Made by a program: the position numbers and the translations under genes. From DATEUP01 sp035283065 (GTDB lineage: Archaea; Thermoplasmatota; DTKX01; DATEUP01), in contig DATEUP010000248.1 of NCBI GenBank assembly GCA_035283065.1, positions 1 to 9,143 of the forward strand: a DNA stretch of 9,143 nt, read 5' to 3'. Positions 1 through 7,900 of this stretch are shown here, piece after piece. Position 1 is the first letter of the stretch. Each line of letters opens with the position of its first letter. The notes below the pieces were generated by a model. That model did not search any database. It saw only the letters and a program-made list of their open reading frames with translations, and had not been told where the DNA came from.

Positions 1-49
1 GAGGCTCTCCGAAGAGGGCAAGGAAAAGCAGTAGCAGGCGCGCCTCGCC

Positions 50-1066
50 TCAGCCTGCAAGCACGCGCAGCATGAGGAACGCGCCGAGCGTCATGATGAA
101 CGCGTGGATGAGCCCCGCGGAGAACTTGCCCGACGAGATCACGCCGGCCAGCACCCCGTCGCCGATCGCGTGGACGATCGCCGCGTAGTAGTAGACGTCC
201 TTGATCGCCGGCAGGAGCGTGGCGTCGATCGTCGCGCCCTGGATGCCCCCCGTGGCCCCGCCGCCCCCGGCCGCCTGGGCGGCCGCCGCCTGTGCGGCCG
301 CAGCCGCCGCGGTCTTCGCCATCTCCGCGAGGAACGTGGCCTGGAGGATCAGCACGGTCACGACGAACACGCCGAAGGCGATGTAGATGACCGACGTGTA
401 GGCCGCCATCGACGCGGCCCGCTCCTTCTGGAGCATGTGCATCTCCTTCGTGTCGACGGCGACGAGCTCGAGGACGTCGGCGACGTTTCCCCCCGCCGTG
501 GAGGCCTTGATGATGAGCGCCGACACGCGGTTCACGAGCGGCGTGTCCACGCGCTCCCCAAAGAGCGCGAGGGCCTCGGTCGCGGAAACGCCCCACTGGA
601 TCTGGAACGCCATCCGCCGGATCTCCGGCGTGAGCGGCCCGTACTTGCCGCCCGCCGCCGAGACGATCGACTTGGCAAGCGTCATCCCGAAGCGCCCGCC
701 CTCCGCCACGTCACGCAGGAAGTCCGGCAGGCGCTGCTCGATCCCCTTGATCCTGCGGTCCTCCCGCGCCCTCGCGAGGCCCACGGGCCCCATGAAGGCC
801 ATCATCCCGAGGATGATCCAGTCGGAGCCCGTGAACCAGAGCACCTGGAGCCGGTGCATGAAGGTGAGGACCCCGATGACCACGAAGATCGCCGTGACGA
901 CCCCCGCGGCAATCGTCACGAGCTTCAAGGGCGAGAGCTCGGACTCCTTGACCTGCGCTTGGACCTCCTCGACGAGCCTCTGGATCCGTGGGTCCGTCTC
1001 GTCGACCTCGGCCGCCCGCGCCTTGCCGGCGACCTGGATGTCCGCCTTCTTCGTCGCAAGCGCCAT
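50..1066 (-). CDS. T2SSF-family pilus platform membrane protein, TadC/FlaJ-like (second of two)
   Basis: A 338-residue polytopic membrane protein, probably half of the membrane platform on which the neighbouring ATPase assembles a type IV-like filament. Hydrophobic segments lie at about residues 47-68, 78-98, 221-248 and 315-337. Between the second and third lies a cytoplasmic T2SSF-type helical domain (about 108-220), with RLPDFLRDVAEGGRFGMTL near 112-130 and STAGGN near 189-194. Classical archaeal FlaJ carries two such domains in one chain. Here each sits in its own gene, as in Tad/Epd-type systems. The loop between the last membrane segments holds an Ala/Gly-rich low-complexity stretch (about 249-277). 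The start is ATG, 7 bases after the stop of the upstream paralogue, with GGAGGT at 1083-1078 inside the end of that gene, so translation is probably coupled. Family assignment is firm; which Tad subunit it matches is inferred from order. Confidence 0.9.
   Translation of the reverse strand: MALATKKADIQVAGKARAAEVDETDPRIQRLVEEVQAQVKESELSPLKLVTIAAGVVTAIFVVIGVLTFMHRLQVLWFTGSDWIILGMMAFMGPVGLARAREDRRIKGIEQRLPDFLRDVAEGGRFGMTLAKSIVSAAGGKYGPLTPEIRRMAFQIQWGVSATEALALFGERVDTPLVNRVSALIIKASTAGGNVADVLELVAVDTKEMHMLQKERAASMAAYTSVIYIAFGVFVVTVLILQATFLAEMAKTAAAAAAQAAAAQAAGGGGATGGIQGATIDATLLPAIKDVYYYAAIVHAIGDGVLAGVISSGKFSAGLIHAFIMTLGAFLMLRVLAG
236..322 (-). repeat. Ala/Gly-rich low-complexity segment in TadC-like protein
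   Basis: This stretch encodes residues about 249-277 of the TadC-like protein: EMAKTAAAAAAQAAAAQAAG, then GGGATGG. It lies just after the third membrane segment and is built from GCC/GCG/GGC codons, so it is also a local GC-rich repeat at DNA level. Confidence 0.8.
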
Positions 1067-1073
1067 GGGGCCT

Positions 1074-2108
1074 TCAGACCTCCTCGACCATCGACGAAAT
1101 GAGCACGATGAACCCGAGCTGGGACATCGGGATCATCACGAGCACGATCACGTAGAGCATGAGGATGATGAAGTTGCCCGACGAGGCGTTCACCGTCGCC
1201 ATGAGCGACATCATCACGATTAGGAAGAGCGGCGCGGCCACCACGACCGTCACGAAGGTCTCCGCGAGCATCCCGAGGGTCTCCATGAGCGACTTCTCCT
1301 GGATCCGGCGGTCCTTGTTGAACTGGTCGGCCTTCATGAGGAAGAAGGGCTTCAGCTGGCCGCCCGACGCCGACGTCGTCACGACGCCCTGGAGGAAGTC
1401 CTGCCACTTCGGGGAGGGCGAGCGGTTCGCGGCGTCCTTTAGCGCCGTGAGGATGTCCTTGCCCATGAGTTCGATGTCGCGCGTGATCCACTGGGCCTCC
1501 CGCTGGATCTCCCCGTAGATCTTCTGCTTCGAGAGCTCCTTGAAGATCACGTCGATGTTCACGTTCGCCGAGGACATCGCGGAGATGAACGACATGGCAA
1601 ACGAGATGCGCTTCTCGATGTTGCGCTTGCGCCCCTTCGCCTTGCGCTTCGGCGAGCCGCTCGTGATCAGGAACGCGAGGACCGGCAGCAAGACGACGAT
1701 GAGCACGGGCACGATGAAGAGGTTGACCTTCAGGATCGCAAAGAGCAGCCCCAAGACAACGAAGGCTGCAATCCCCGCCACGAGCGCCATGATCGTCGAG
1801 AAGAACACGTAGGCCCAGTAGTCCTCGGGGCGGATCGCCATCCTGGCCTGCTCCAGGGACGTCTCGAGGTTTGGGTTGCTGTAGTCGATGAAGCGGCGCC
1901 CGACGAGCTTGCGCGCGGTGAACTGGAAGGGCGAGAGCGACTCGCGGTACGGAGCCGACCCCTTGGGCAGGCGCACGACGTGGGGCCCGGCAAGGCGGAA
2001 CTCCGCCTCCTTGAGCTGGACGGCCGTGAGCGACGACTGGCCCTTCTTCGCGTCGAACGCCTCGAAGGCGCTGCGGATCTCCGTCGAGGACTTCTTTTCG
2101 ATGCTCAC
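1074..2108 (-). CDS. T2SSF-family pilus platform membrane protein, TadB/FlaJ-like (first of two)
   Basis: A 344-residue integral membrane protein of the T2SSF family, the second half of the filament assembly platform. Residues 1-95 are a soluble, charged N-terminal region. Hydrophobic segments lie at about 97-124, 128-149, 280-303 and 312-340. The T2SSF helical domain is about 165-275, with the typical patterns ISFAMSFISAMSSANVNI and TTSASGGQLKPFF (the small-residue SGG turn near 248-250). A strongly basic stretch, SPKRKAKGRKR, follows the second membrane segment, consistent with a cytoplasmic domain after it. The start is GTG (no ATG is available), preceded by a G-rich Shine-Dalgarno-like tract at about 2112-2121. 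The gene begins 36 bases after the ATPase and ends 7 bases before its paralogue. TadB versus TadC naming is inferred from order. Confidence 0.9.
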   Translation of the reverse strand: MSIEKKSSTEIRSAFEAFDAKKGQSSLTAVQLKEAEFRLAGPHVVRLPKGSAPYRESLSPFQFTARKLVGRRFIDYSNPNLETSLEQARMAIRPEDYWAYVFFSTIMALVAGIAAFVVLGLLFAILKVNLFIVPVLIVVLLPVLAFLITSGSPKRKAKGRKRNIEKRISFAMSFISAMSSANVNIDVIFKELSKQKIYGEIQREAQWITRDIELMGKDILTALKDAANRSPSPKWQDFLQGVVTTSASGGQLKPFFLMKADQFNKDRRIQEKSLMETLGMLAETFVTVVVAAPLFLIVMMSLMATVNASSGNFIILMLYVIVLVMIPMSQLGFIVLISSMVEEV

Positions 2109-2144
2109 GCGCGCACCCCCCTTGCCCCCGCGGTCCCCGTTTCG

Positions 2145-3902
2145 TTACCCGTAGAGTTCCTTCCGCACGTTCTTGATCGTCTCTTCAGGGTTCTTGTAGT
2201 AGGCCGAGATGATCTTCGCCACATCGATGAAGTTGCGGACATTCGTCTTCCTCATCCACTCGAGGATCTCCTCGCGCCGCTTGACTTCCTCTTTCATCTG
2301 CTCGGTCGTAAGGCCCTGCATGTTCTGGATCTTCTCGTAGAGGAACGAGTGGCCGTTGTACACGAACGTGTCGTCCGACTGGTTCCAGCGGAACACCGTG
2401 TTCGTGATGAGCTCGTTCGTCTCGGGCTCGATCCCCACGATCTCGATGATCCCCTTGACCCGCCGGCTCATCCCCTTGCCGACGCGCACCTGCCCCTGCA
2501 GGAGGACGATGTTGAGGGACGACAGCAGGATGCGCGGCAACTCGATCGGCGGGTTCTCGAGCCGGTGGACCATCGCCTTCACCGAATCGGCGTGCATCGT
2601 GCCGTACACGGTGTGGCCGGTCGCCATCGCCTGGAAGAGCGTCTGGGCCTCCTTGCCACGCACCTCGCCGACCATGAGGTATTGCGGGCGCTGGCGCAGC
2701 GCCGCGCGAAGGAGCTCGAACATGTCGATCTCGCCCGCCGCCTTCCCGTCGGCCCCGCGCGCGCCGAACCCCGCGCGCGTGAGCCCGGCGATCCAGTTCT
2801 CGTGGGGGATGTTGATCTCACGCGTGTCTTCGATCGTGATGATCTTGTGCTGCGGCGGGATGAAAAGCAGGAGCGCGTTCAAGGTCGTCGTCTTGCCGGA
2901 CGCCGTGCCCCCGCAGATCAGCATGGACTCCCCGTGCTCGATCGCGAGCCACAGGTACGCGAGCATCGAGACCTCGAGCGTCCGGAAGCGGAGCATGTCG
3001 GGCGGCGTGAAGGGGTTGTCGCGGAAGCGCCGGATCGTGAACGAGGAGCCGCGCGTGGTGACCTCGCGCGCGAGCGTGGCCTGGAGGCGCGACCCGTCCG
3101 GGAGTGTGGCGTCAAGCAGGGGGTCGGCCACCGAGATGTGCTTGCCCGACCGCTGCGCCATGTTGATCACGAAGGAATCAAGCTCGAGGTCGTCCCCGAA
3201 CATCAGCGTCGACTTGATCGAGCCGTACTTGCGGTGGAACACGTAGATCGGGATCCGCACGCCGTCGTTCGAGACATCTTCAATCTGCGGGTCCTTCATG
3301 AGCACGTCGAGCTTGGCGAACCCGATGAAGTCGCGGATCACGTAGTACGTGATCCGGTCGCGGGAGACCGGGACGAGCGTGATCCCGCGGGACGAGAGCA
3401 GCGCGTCGATCGACTTTCTCAGGTACTCCTCCTTGTCCTTGTGCGTCGTCTCGTCGAAGGTGTACTCGAGCGTCTTCACGAGCGTGTCCTTCACGAACTT
3501 GAGCGTCTTTACCTCCTCGTCCGTGAGCTGGGGCTCGATGACTTCGTACATGTATTCGTGCATGACCTTGTTGTACTTGATTCGCACGTACGAATAGGGC
3601 TTCGTGATCGCGTTGATCTCGACCTCTTCGAAGTTCGGGTCCTTGATCTTCGGGATCAGCGTCGGCGCGCTTCGCTCCTGGACCTTGAGCTCGAGGTCCT
3701 CGGCGGACATCGACTTCGGCAGCATGATGCGCCGGTCCTGGTTCTTCATCGCCCAGGCGATCAGGTTCGTGCGCATGTCCGCAAAGGCCTGAGAGATCTT
3801 GTTGCGCTGCTCCTGCTCGATCTCGGCGATCTCCGCCTGCTGGTCCTTCGAAAGCCCCTTCGCCTGCGTGAGGCTGAGTGCCTTGTCGCTCGATGCCGCC
3901 AT
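2145..3902 (-). CDS. type IV filament assembly ATPase (FlaI/TadA/PilB superfamily)
   Basis: A 585-residue cytoplasmic ATPase predicted to power filament subunit insertion or extension through the two adjacent T2SSF proteins. Motifs are complete and in order: Walker A GGTASGKTT (331-339), Asp box ITIEDTREI (355-363), Walker B YLMVGEVRG (408-416) and His box ATGHTVYGTMHADS (427-440). The N-terminal domain (about 85-300) includes LMKDPQIEDVSNDG and the Arg-rich FTIRRFRDNPFTPPDM, typical of archaeal FlaI/TadA-type enzymes. The first 60 residues are charged and helical, perhaps coiled coil. The only cysteine is C330, so the tetracysteine zinc motif of bacterial PilB/GspE is absent, which favours the FlaI/TadA side. 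I chose the ATG at 3902 (MAASSDKA), with a purine-rich GGAGAGGGGG tract just upstream and 28 bases after the preceding stop. A longer in-frame start at 3995 would overlap the upstream gene by 65 bases and adds an uncharacteristic Arg-rich leader. Lack of archaellum accessory genes argues for a pilus rather than an archaellum. Confidence 0.95.
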   Translation of the reverse strand: MAASSDKALSLTQAKGLSKDQQAEIAEIEQEQRNKISQAFADMRTNLIAWAMKNQDRRIMLPKSMSAEDLELKVQERSAPTLIPKIKDPNFEEVEINAITKPYSYVRIKYNKVMHEYMYEVIEPQLTDEEVKTLKFVKDTLVKTLEYTFDETTHKDKEEYLRKSIDALLSSRGITLVPVSRDRITYYVIRDFIGFAKLDVLMKDPQIEDVSNDGVRIPIYVFHRKYGSIKSTLMFGDDLELDSFVINMAQRSGKHISVADPLLDATLPDGSRLQATLAREVTTRGSSFTIRRFRDNPFTPPDMLRFRTLEVSMLAYLWLAIEHGESMLICGGTASGKTTTLNALLLFIPPQHKIITIEDTREINIPHENWIAGLTRAGFGARGADGKAAGEIDMFELLRAALRQRPQYLMVGEVRGKEAQTLFQAMATGHTVYGTMHADSVKAMVHRLENPPIELPRILLSSLNIVLLQGQVRVGKGMSRRVKGIIEIVGIEPETNELITNTVFRWNQSDDTFVYNGHSFLYEKIQNMQGLTTEQMKEEVKRREEILEWMRKTNVRNFIDVAKIISAYYKNPEETIKNVRKELYG

Positions 3903-3930
3903 CGTTTGCCGCCCCCTCTCCTCTTCGTCC

Positions 3931-4803
3931 TCAAGACAGATCCAGTTCGCTGTTGAACACTTGGTAGGAAATCGTGATCTTCGAGACCGTCTCAAACCGG
4001 ACGCTCACGGTATTCGTGAGCATGTCCAGCGTGATATTGAACTGTCCAGCCGGGAGGCGGCTACTTATACTTTTGTTCAGGTGGCTCGCCCAAGCACCCA
4101 CCGATTCGGACGTGAGGTTGAGCCAGATCACCTCGGGCGTCGTGAAGTTCACCTCGGTCCAAAGCGGGGCAAACAGGAGCGAGGTCCGGATGCTGATCGT
4201 GTCGTCGCTTCCAAAGCTCGAACCGTCGCCCGCGACCGAAATGAGCGTGAGGCGGATCTGCGTCGCGTTCGACGAGTTGTCGAACTGGAACCCCGGCCCC
4301 GCGATCAAGATCTGGCCGTCCGTCTGGTTGACGATGATCCCGCCGAACTCGTAGAGGTACGACTGCTGGATGTAGCGCGTGTTCGAGGTCGAATACTTGA
4401 TTGCGCCGTAGGCCGTCTGGTTCAGGACCTGCGTGGCGTTCTGGACGTTGAGCTGGTTACGGTAGAGGTTCGCGCCGAACGCCCCGTTGTTGATGACCCC
4501 CGAAGCGCCCGGGGCAAAGACCGGCACGCCCGGGTGGCCGAGCGTGAGGGGGTTGCCGACCGAGAGCCCCGGGGTCCCGAAGAGCGCCTGCTGGTCGATC
4601 GTCTTCTTGAGCTCGGCAAACTGCGCTTCGACCTCGCCGGCGTGCTCCGCCTCGCGCCCGGCGACCCAGACCGGGATCCAGCGCGTCGTCACGACGGTGA
4701 GGAGCATCAGCATGACCATGATCGCAAGGATCGTGCCGACGGCCGCCGACTGCCCGCTGCGGTCGCCGCGGAAAGGCAGCCACCGGAATCCCCCTGCCGC
4801 CAC
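3931..4803 (-). CDS. type IV pilin-like secreted protein, about 290 residues
   Basis: A predicted filament subunit or minor pilin. From the GTG at 4803 the protein opens with a short basic region, then DRSG/QSAAVGTILAIMV (slash marks the likely prepilin peptidase site, after residue 17). This aligns position for position with the G/VSEVIGTILLL site of the first gene. One membrane helix (about 19-47) is followed by an amphipathic charged helix (REAEHAGEVEAQFAELKKTID) and a beta-rich ectodomain with a GVPVFAPGASG segment. About nine N-X-S/T sequons suggest an N-glycosylated exterior. The start is uncertain. A GTG at 4914 overlaps the previous stop (GTGA) and would add 37 residues, but that stretch is Arg/Gly-rich and full of AGG and GGG codons unlike the neighbouring genes. 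The GTG at 4803 follows a GGAGG-containing purine tract. No known name is recognised beyond the pilin-like N-terminus. Confidence 0.8.
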   Translation of the reverse strand: MAAGGFRWLPFRGDRSGQSAAVGTILAIMVMLMLLTVVTTRWIPVWVAGREAEHAGEVEAQFAELKKTIDQQALFGTPGLSVGNPLTLGHPGVPVFAPGASGVINNGAFGANLYRNQLNVQNATQVLNQTAYGAIKYSTSNTRYIQQSYLYEFGGIIVNQTDGQILIAGPGFQFDNSSNATQIRLTLISVAGDGSSFGSDDTISIRTSLLFAPLWTEVNFTTPEVIWLNLTSESVGAWASHLNKSISSRLPAGQFNITLDMLTNTVSVRFETVSKITISYQVFNSELDLS

Positions 4804-4804
4804 G

Positions 4805-4820
4805 CTCCCTGCCCCCCTCC
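4805..4820 (-). promoter_or_regulatory. purine-rich ribosome binding region for the second pilin
   Basis: On the minus strand, 4820-4805 reads GGAGGGGGGCAGGGAG and lies immediately before the GTG at 4803. It contains the Shine-Dalgarno core GGAGG (4820-4816), 12 bases from the start, and supports that start over the overlapping GTG at 4914, which has no comparable motif. The spacing is longer than ideal. Confidence 0.4.
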
Positions 4821-4838
4821 CCCCACACTTGACACGCC

Positions 4839-4846
4839 TAATGAAA
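4839..4846 (-). promoter_or_regulatory. possible internal TATA-like element before the second pilin
   Basis: Minus-strand TTTCATTA is a local AT-rich island within otherwise very GC-rich sequence. It lies about 36 bases upstream of the GTG at 4803. It could give the second pilin and the downstream assembly genes their own promoter, but the match is weak. Confidence 0.25.
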
Positions 4847-4910
4847 GCCTCGTCTGCCCGCCCCTCGCCACGCGCCCTATCTGCCCCCTCCGGCGGCCCC
4901 CGCCTGAAGG

Positions 4911-7900
4911 TCACTGGAGCTTGCCAGACTTGTCGAAGATGACCCCCCGGTCCACGTCCCCGATGTCGATCGTGTTGATCCGGCGGGTCAGGTTGTCGAC
5001 GATCTCAAGCGACCAGCCGGTTCCTTGAAGGTGCCGGTAGTAGAGCACGTCGCCGTCGTTTGTGGCAAGCATCACGTCGTCGAAACCATCACCGTCGATG
5101 TCGCCGATCCTCACGTAGTTCGTGCGCGTGTTCCGGATGACGCTGAGGTCCGCGAACTGCGTGCGGGTCCAGCTCCCGTCGTTCGTGAAAACGTGCACGA
5201 ACTGGTCGTTCTCGCCGATGACCACGTCGAGCTTGTCGTCGCCGTTGATGTAGCCGATGTCGATCCCATAGGCCGTGGCGGGAGTCGGGAGCGATGTCGA
5301 TGTGTTGTACGCCGGGCCGTAGAAGATGACCCCGCCCGCGCTCCTCACGCCGACGACGTCGTTGTTCGTGTCGTTGTTCATGTCGCCGACCACCACTTCC
5401 TTCATCGCCGCGCCCGTCGAAACGTTGGTAATGAGCGGGATCGTGTAATAGCGCCGGACGAACATGTGGTCAACGGACAGCGTGTCGAGGAACGTCCCGT
5501 TCGCGCTCCGGTTCGTGTCTGTTGCGCGGATCCAGATCTGCGTGCCCCCCACACCCGAGGGCAGGACGGAATTCTGGAGGCCGTTGTCGTCGCCCGCCTT
5601 CGTGACGGTCAGCATCGGGCTCCAGGGCCCGTTGGTGGTCGTGCTCCACTCGAAGACCATGTCGTCCGACTCGTTGTTGAACGTGTGGTTCGCCTCCAAA
5701 AAGAACCGGTACGCGTCGCCGCCCGAGGGGATTGTCGCAGACTGCCACTTGTGCTCGAGCCGGCTCGTCGTCCCGCTCGACTCGACGACATCCACGCGCA
5801 CGAGGTCGAGCGAGACCTTCGTCTGCTTGAGGTCGCCCTGGAGCGCGGAGTCGTCGTCGCCCGCCGTGTAGTCGGAGTCTTGGATCACGATGTAGAGGTG
5901 GCCCCCGGTGAAGCCCGTAAGCGCGAAGGTCTTCGTTGTTATCGAGGTCTCGCTGAACGTCCCGAGCAGCGAGGAGACGGACCCGCTCGTGCCGACCTTG
6001 TACCGCACCTCCATGGGCTCCGTGCCCGTGCTCACAAAGGCGCTGATCGTCACGGTCGCGAAGTCGCTGCCCCCGAGCGACGGGATGTTCCCGAAGTAGT
6101 ACTGGTGGCCCGGCGCCGACCCGCTCGAGGAGTTCCGGATCAACCAGCGGCCCCCGCCGGGGTTGTAGAAGGTCTCGGCAAGGACCTCATACGGCGCACC
6201 GTCGAGCGCGAGCGTGTTCGCGTAGGAGCCCGTCTCGACCTGCCCATAGAGCGACATGACCTCGCTCTGGGGGCTGTACGAGGTGGTCGACTGGCCCGTC
6301 CCGCTGACCTCGCGGATGTTCTCGTAGGCGTTGTTCGAGCTCTGCGTCGCGGCGTAGCTGCCCGTGACCGTTCCCTGGACCGCGGTCTCCGCTGTGAAGT
6401 TGTAGTCGTTCGAGTTTTGGAGCCCGAAGTGGCCGAAGCCGTCGTTGTAGTAGATCCGGATGTAGTTGTTCGAGAACGACGCGACAAGGTCGTTTGTCCC
6501 GTCCTTGTTCATGTCCGCGAGCTTAAGGTCCTCCACGCGGACCCCCGAGCCGTAGTTCGCGATCAGTTTGGGCGCGGAGTCCTCGCTGGCCACGGGCTCG
6601 CAGTTGCGCCGGCCCGACACGCGGTCGCAGATGAGAGGGACCCACGAGCCGTCATTCTTGTACCACCAGACCTGCCCGTTGTCCGTGCCCGCAACGACGT
6701 CGTTGAACTGGTCCGCGTCGATCCGCCCCGCGGCCACGGAGAGGACATCCGGACCGTTGAAGGTGTCAATGAGCGCACTGTCCCAGTTGTGGCCCACACC
6801 GTCGAGGTTCCGGAAAAGGAGCACGAACCCCGAGGCCGAGCCCTCGACGGCGTCGAGGCTCCCGTCGCCGTCCATGTCGGCAAGCATCACGTCCAGCATG
6901 TCGCGGCCAGCCCACCTGGGGTCGCGCCTTGTGCTGCTCGAGATCGACGCCACGTTGTTCTCGGGCCAGTTCCCCGCGTTGTCGTTCTCGTACATCAGGG
7001 AATAGACGCGGTCGTTGCGGAAGTTGCGCCACTCGCGCATCGCACTCACGACGTCGGCGCCCCACTTCGGGCCTGTGATGATGAGCTGGCCGGAGAGCGC
7101 GTACTTCTCGTCCGCGTCGATGAGCTGCGAGAGCGTGAACCCGTAGGCGTTGGTCTCGTAGATCCAGAGGTCCCGGTTCGGGCTCGAGAGGTCGATGCTG
7201 AAGGTGTAGGTGGTCGCGTTCTTGACGGTGTAGTCCGAGACGGGCGGGTTGCCCGTCGGCGCGAAGATTTGGATGTGGCCCTGGTAGTCGCCGATCGTCA
7301 CGGCGCCAAACACGGCGTCATCCGTGGCCGTGGCGACCGTGATCTTCACGAACACGAGCTCGGTGAAGTTGAAGGTGTTCGAGGGGTCCGTGAGGGCCTT
7401 GTCGTGGTAGAACTGCAGCCTCGGGTAGTTCGGAAGCGGCCCGCCCGCCGTGTCGGTCACATTGATCTGCGTCGCCGTCGCGAAGCGGTTGTCCGGCGGC
7501 GGCAGGTTGCTTGTCCGGAGCGTGATCTCGAGGTTGTAGGACCCCGCCGCCAGCTGCGAGCCGTTGAAGCCGTAGGCCGCGGAGTTCGTGTTGAAGCGGG
7601 CGGTGTAGAGGAAGTAGCCCGCGATGAACTCGTCGAACGTGAACGCGGCCGTCGACGACGGGCGCGTCGAAGTCGAGGGGCTGCCGCCGCCGTAGACCTG
7701 CGCCTTGATCGGCAGGCCGATCGGCGAGTAGAGCATGAGCTCGTTCTGGAGGTCGATGTTCTTGAGGAACTGGCTCGCCACGACCACGACGACCGTCTCG
7801 CCCTTCACGAAGTCCCGCGTGGGCGTGCCGTTGAACCGCTGCGTGTCCCATTCGGTCGCCTCGTAAATCTCGAACGCCTGGAAACGGTTCGAGAACGACC

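Larger units (their letters stand above)
5445..6398 (-). other. beta-sandwich insertion splitting the FG-GAP propeller
   Basis: This segment encodes residues about 783-1100, between the two FG-GAP blocks. It has no FG-GAP motif. The C-terminal part (about 994-1098) runs SRLEHKW, FFLEANHTF, DDMVFEWSTTTNGPW, LTVTKAGDDN, IWIRATDTNRS, LDTLSVDHMFVRR. To me this resembles a jelly-roll module recurrent in archaeal and bacterial secreted proteins, though I cannot name a Pfam entry for it. The preceding part (about 859-988) also looks like a beta sandwich and contains the acidic DSDYTAGDDDSA loop. Domain edges are approximate. Confidence 0.65.

Noticed and set aside
34..58. A GCAGGC/GCCTGC stem overlapping the tadC-like stop as an intrinsic terminator.
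   Set aside because: The stem is only six base pairs, has a GC-rich loop and is followed by only a four-T run. Archaeal terminators rely on longer T tracts, so it is not supported.
50..3902. Interpretation as an archaellum (flagellum) operon.
   Set aside because: The T2SSF protein is split into two, and no flaC-flaH type genes or small archaellins are present. Both secreted subunits are larger pilin-like proteins, so a pilus or Tad/Epd-like system fits better.
1980..3956. A 658-codon plus-strand open frame opposite the ATPase.
   Set aside because: The minus strand encodes every ATPase motif in order. The antisense product is low-complexity, rich in R, D, L, V and H, and has no recognisable motif.
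3903..3995. An upstream in-frame start giving the ATPase 31 more residues.
   Set aside because: It would overlap the preceding pilin gene by 65 bases and add an Arg/Cys-containing leader unlike the family. The ATG at 3902 has a purine-rich tract just upstream.
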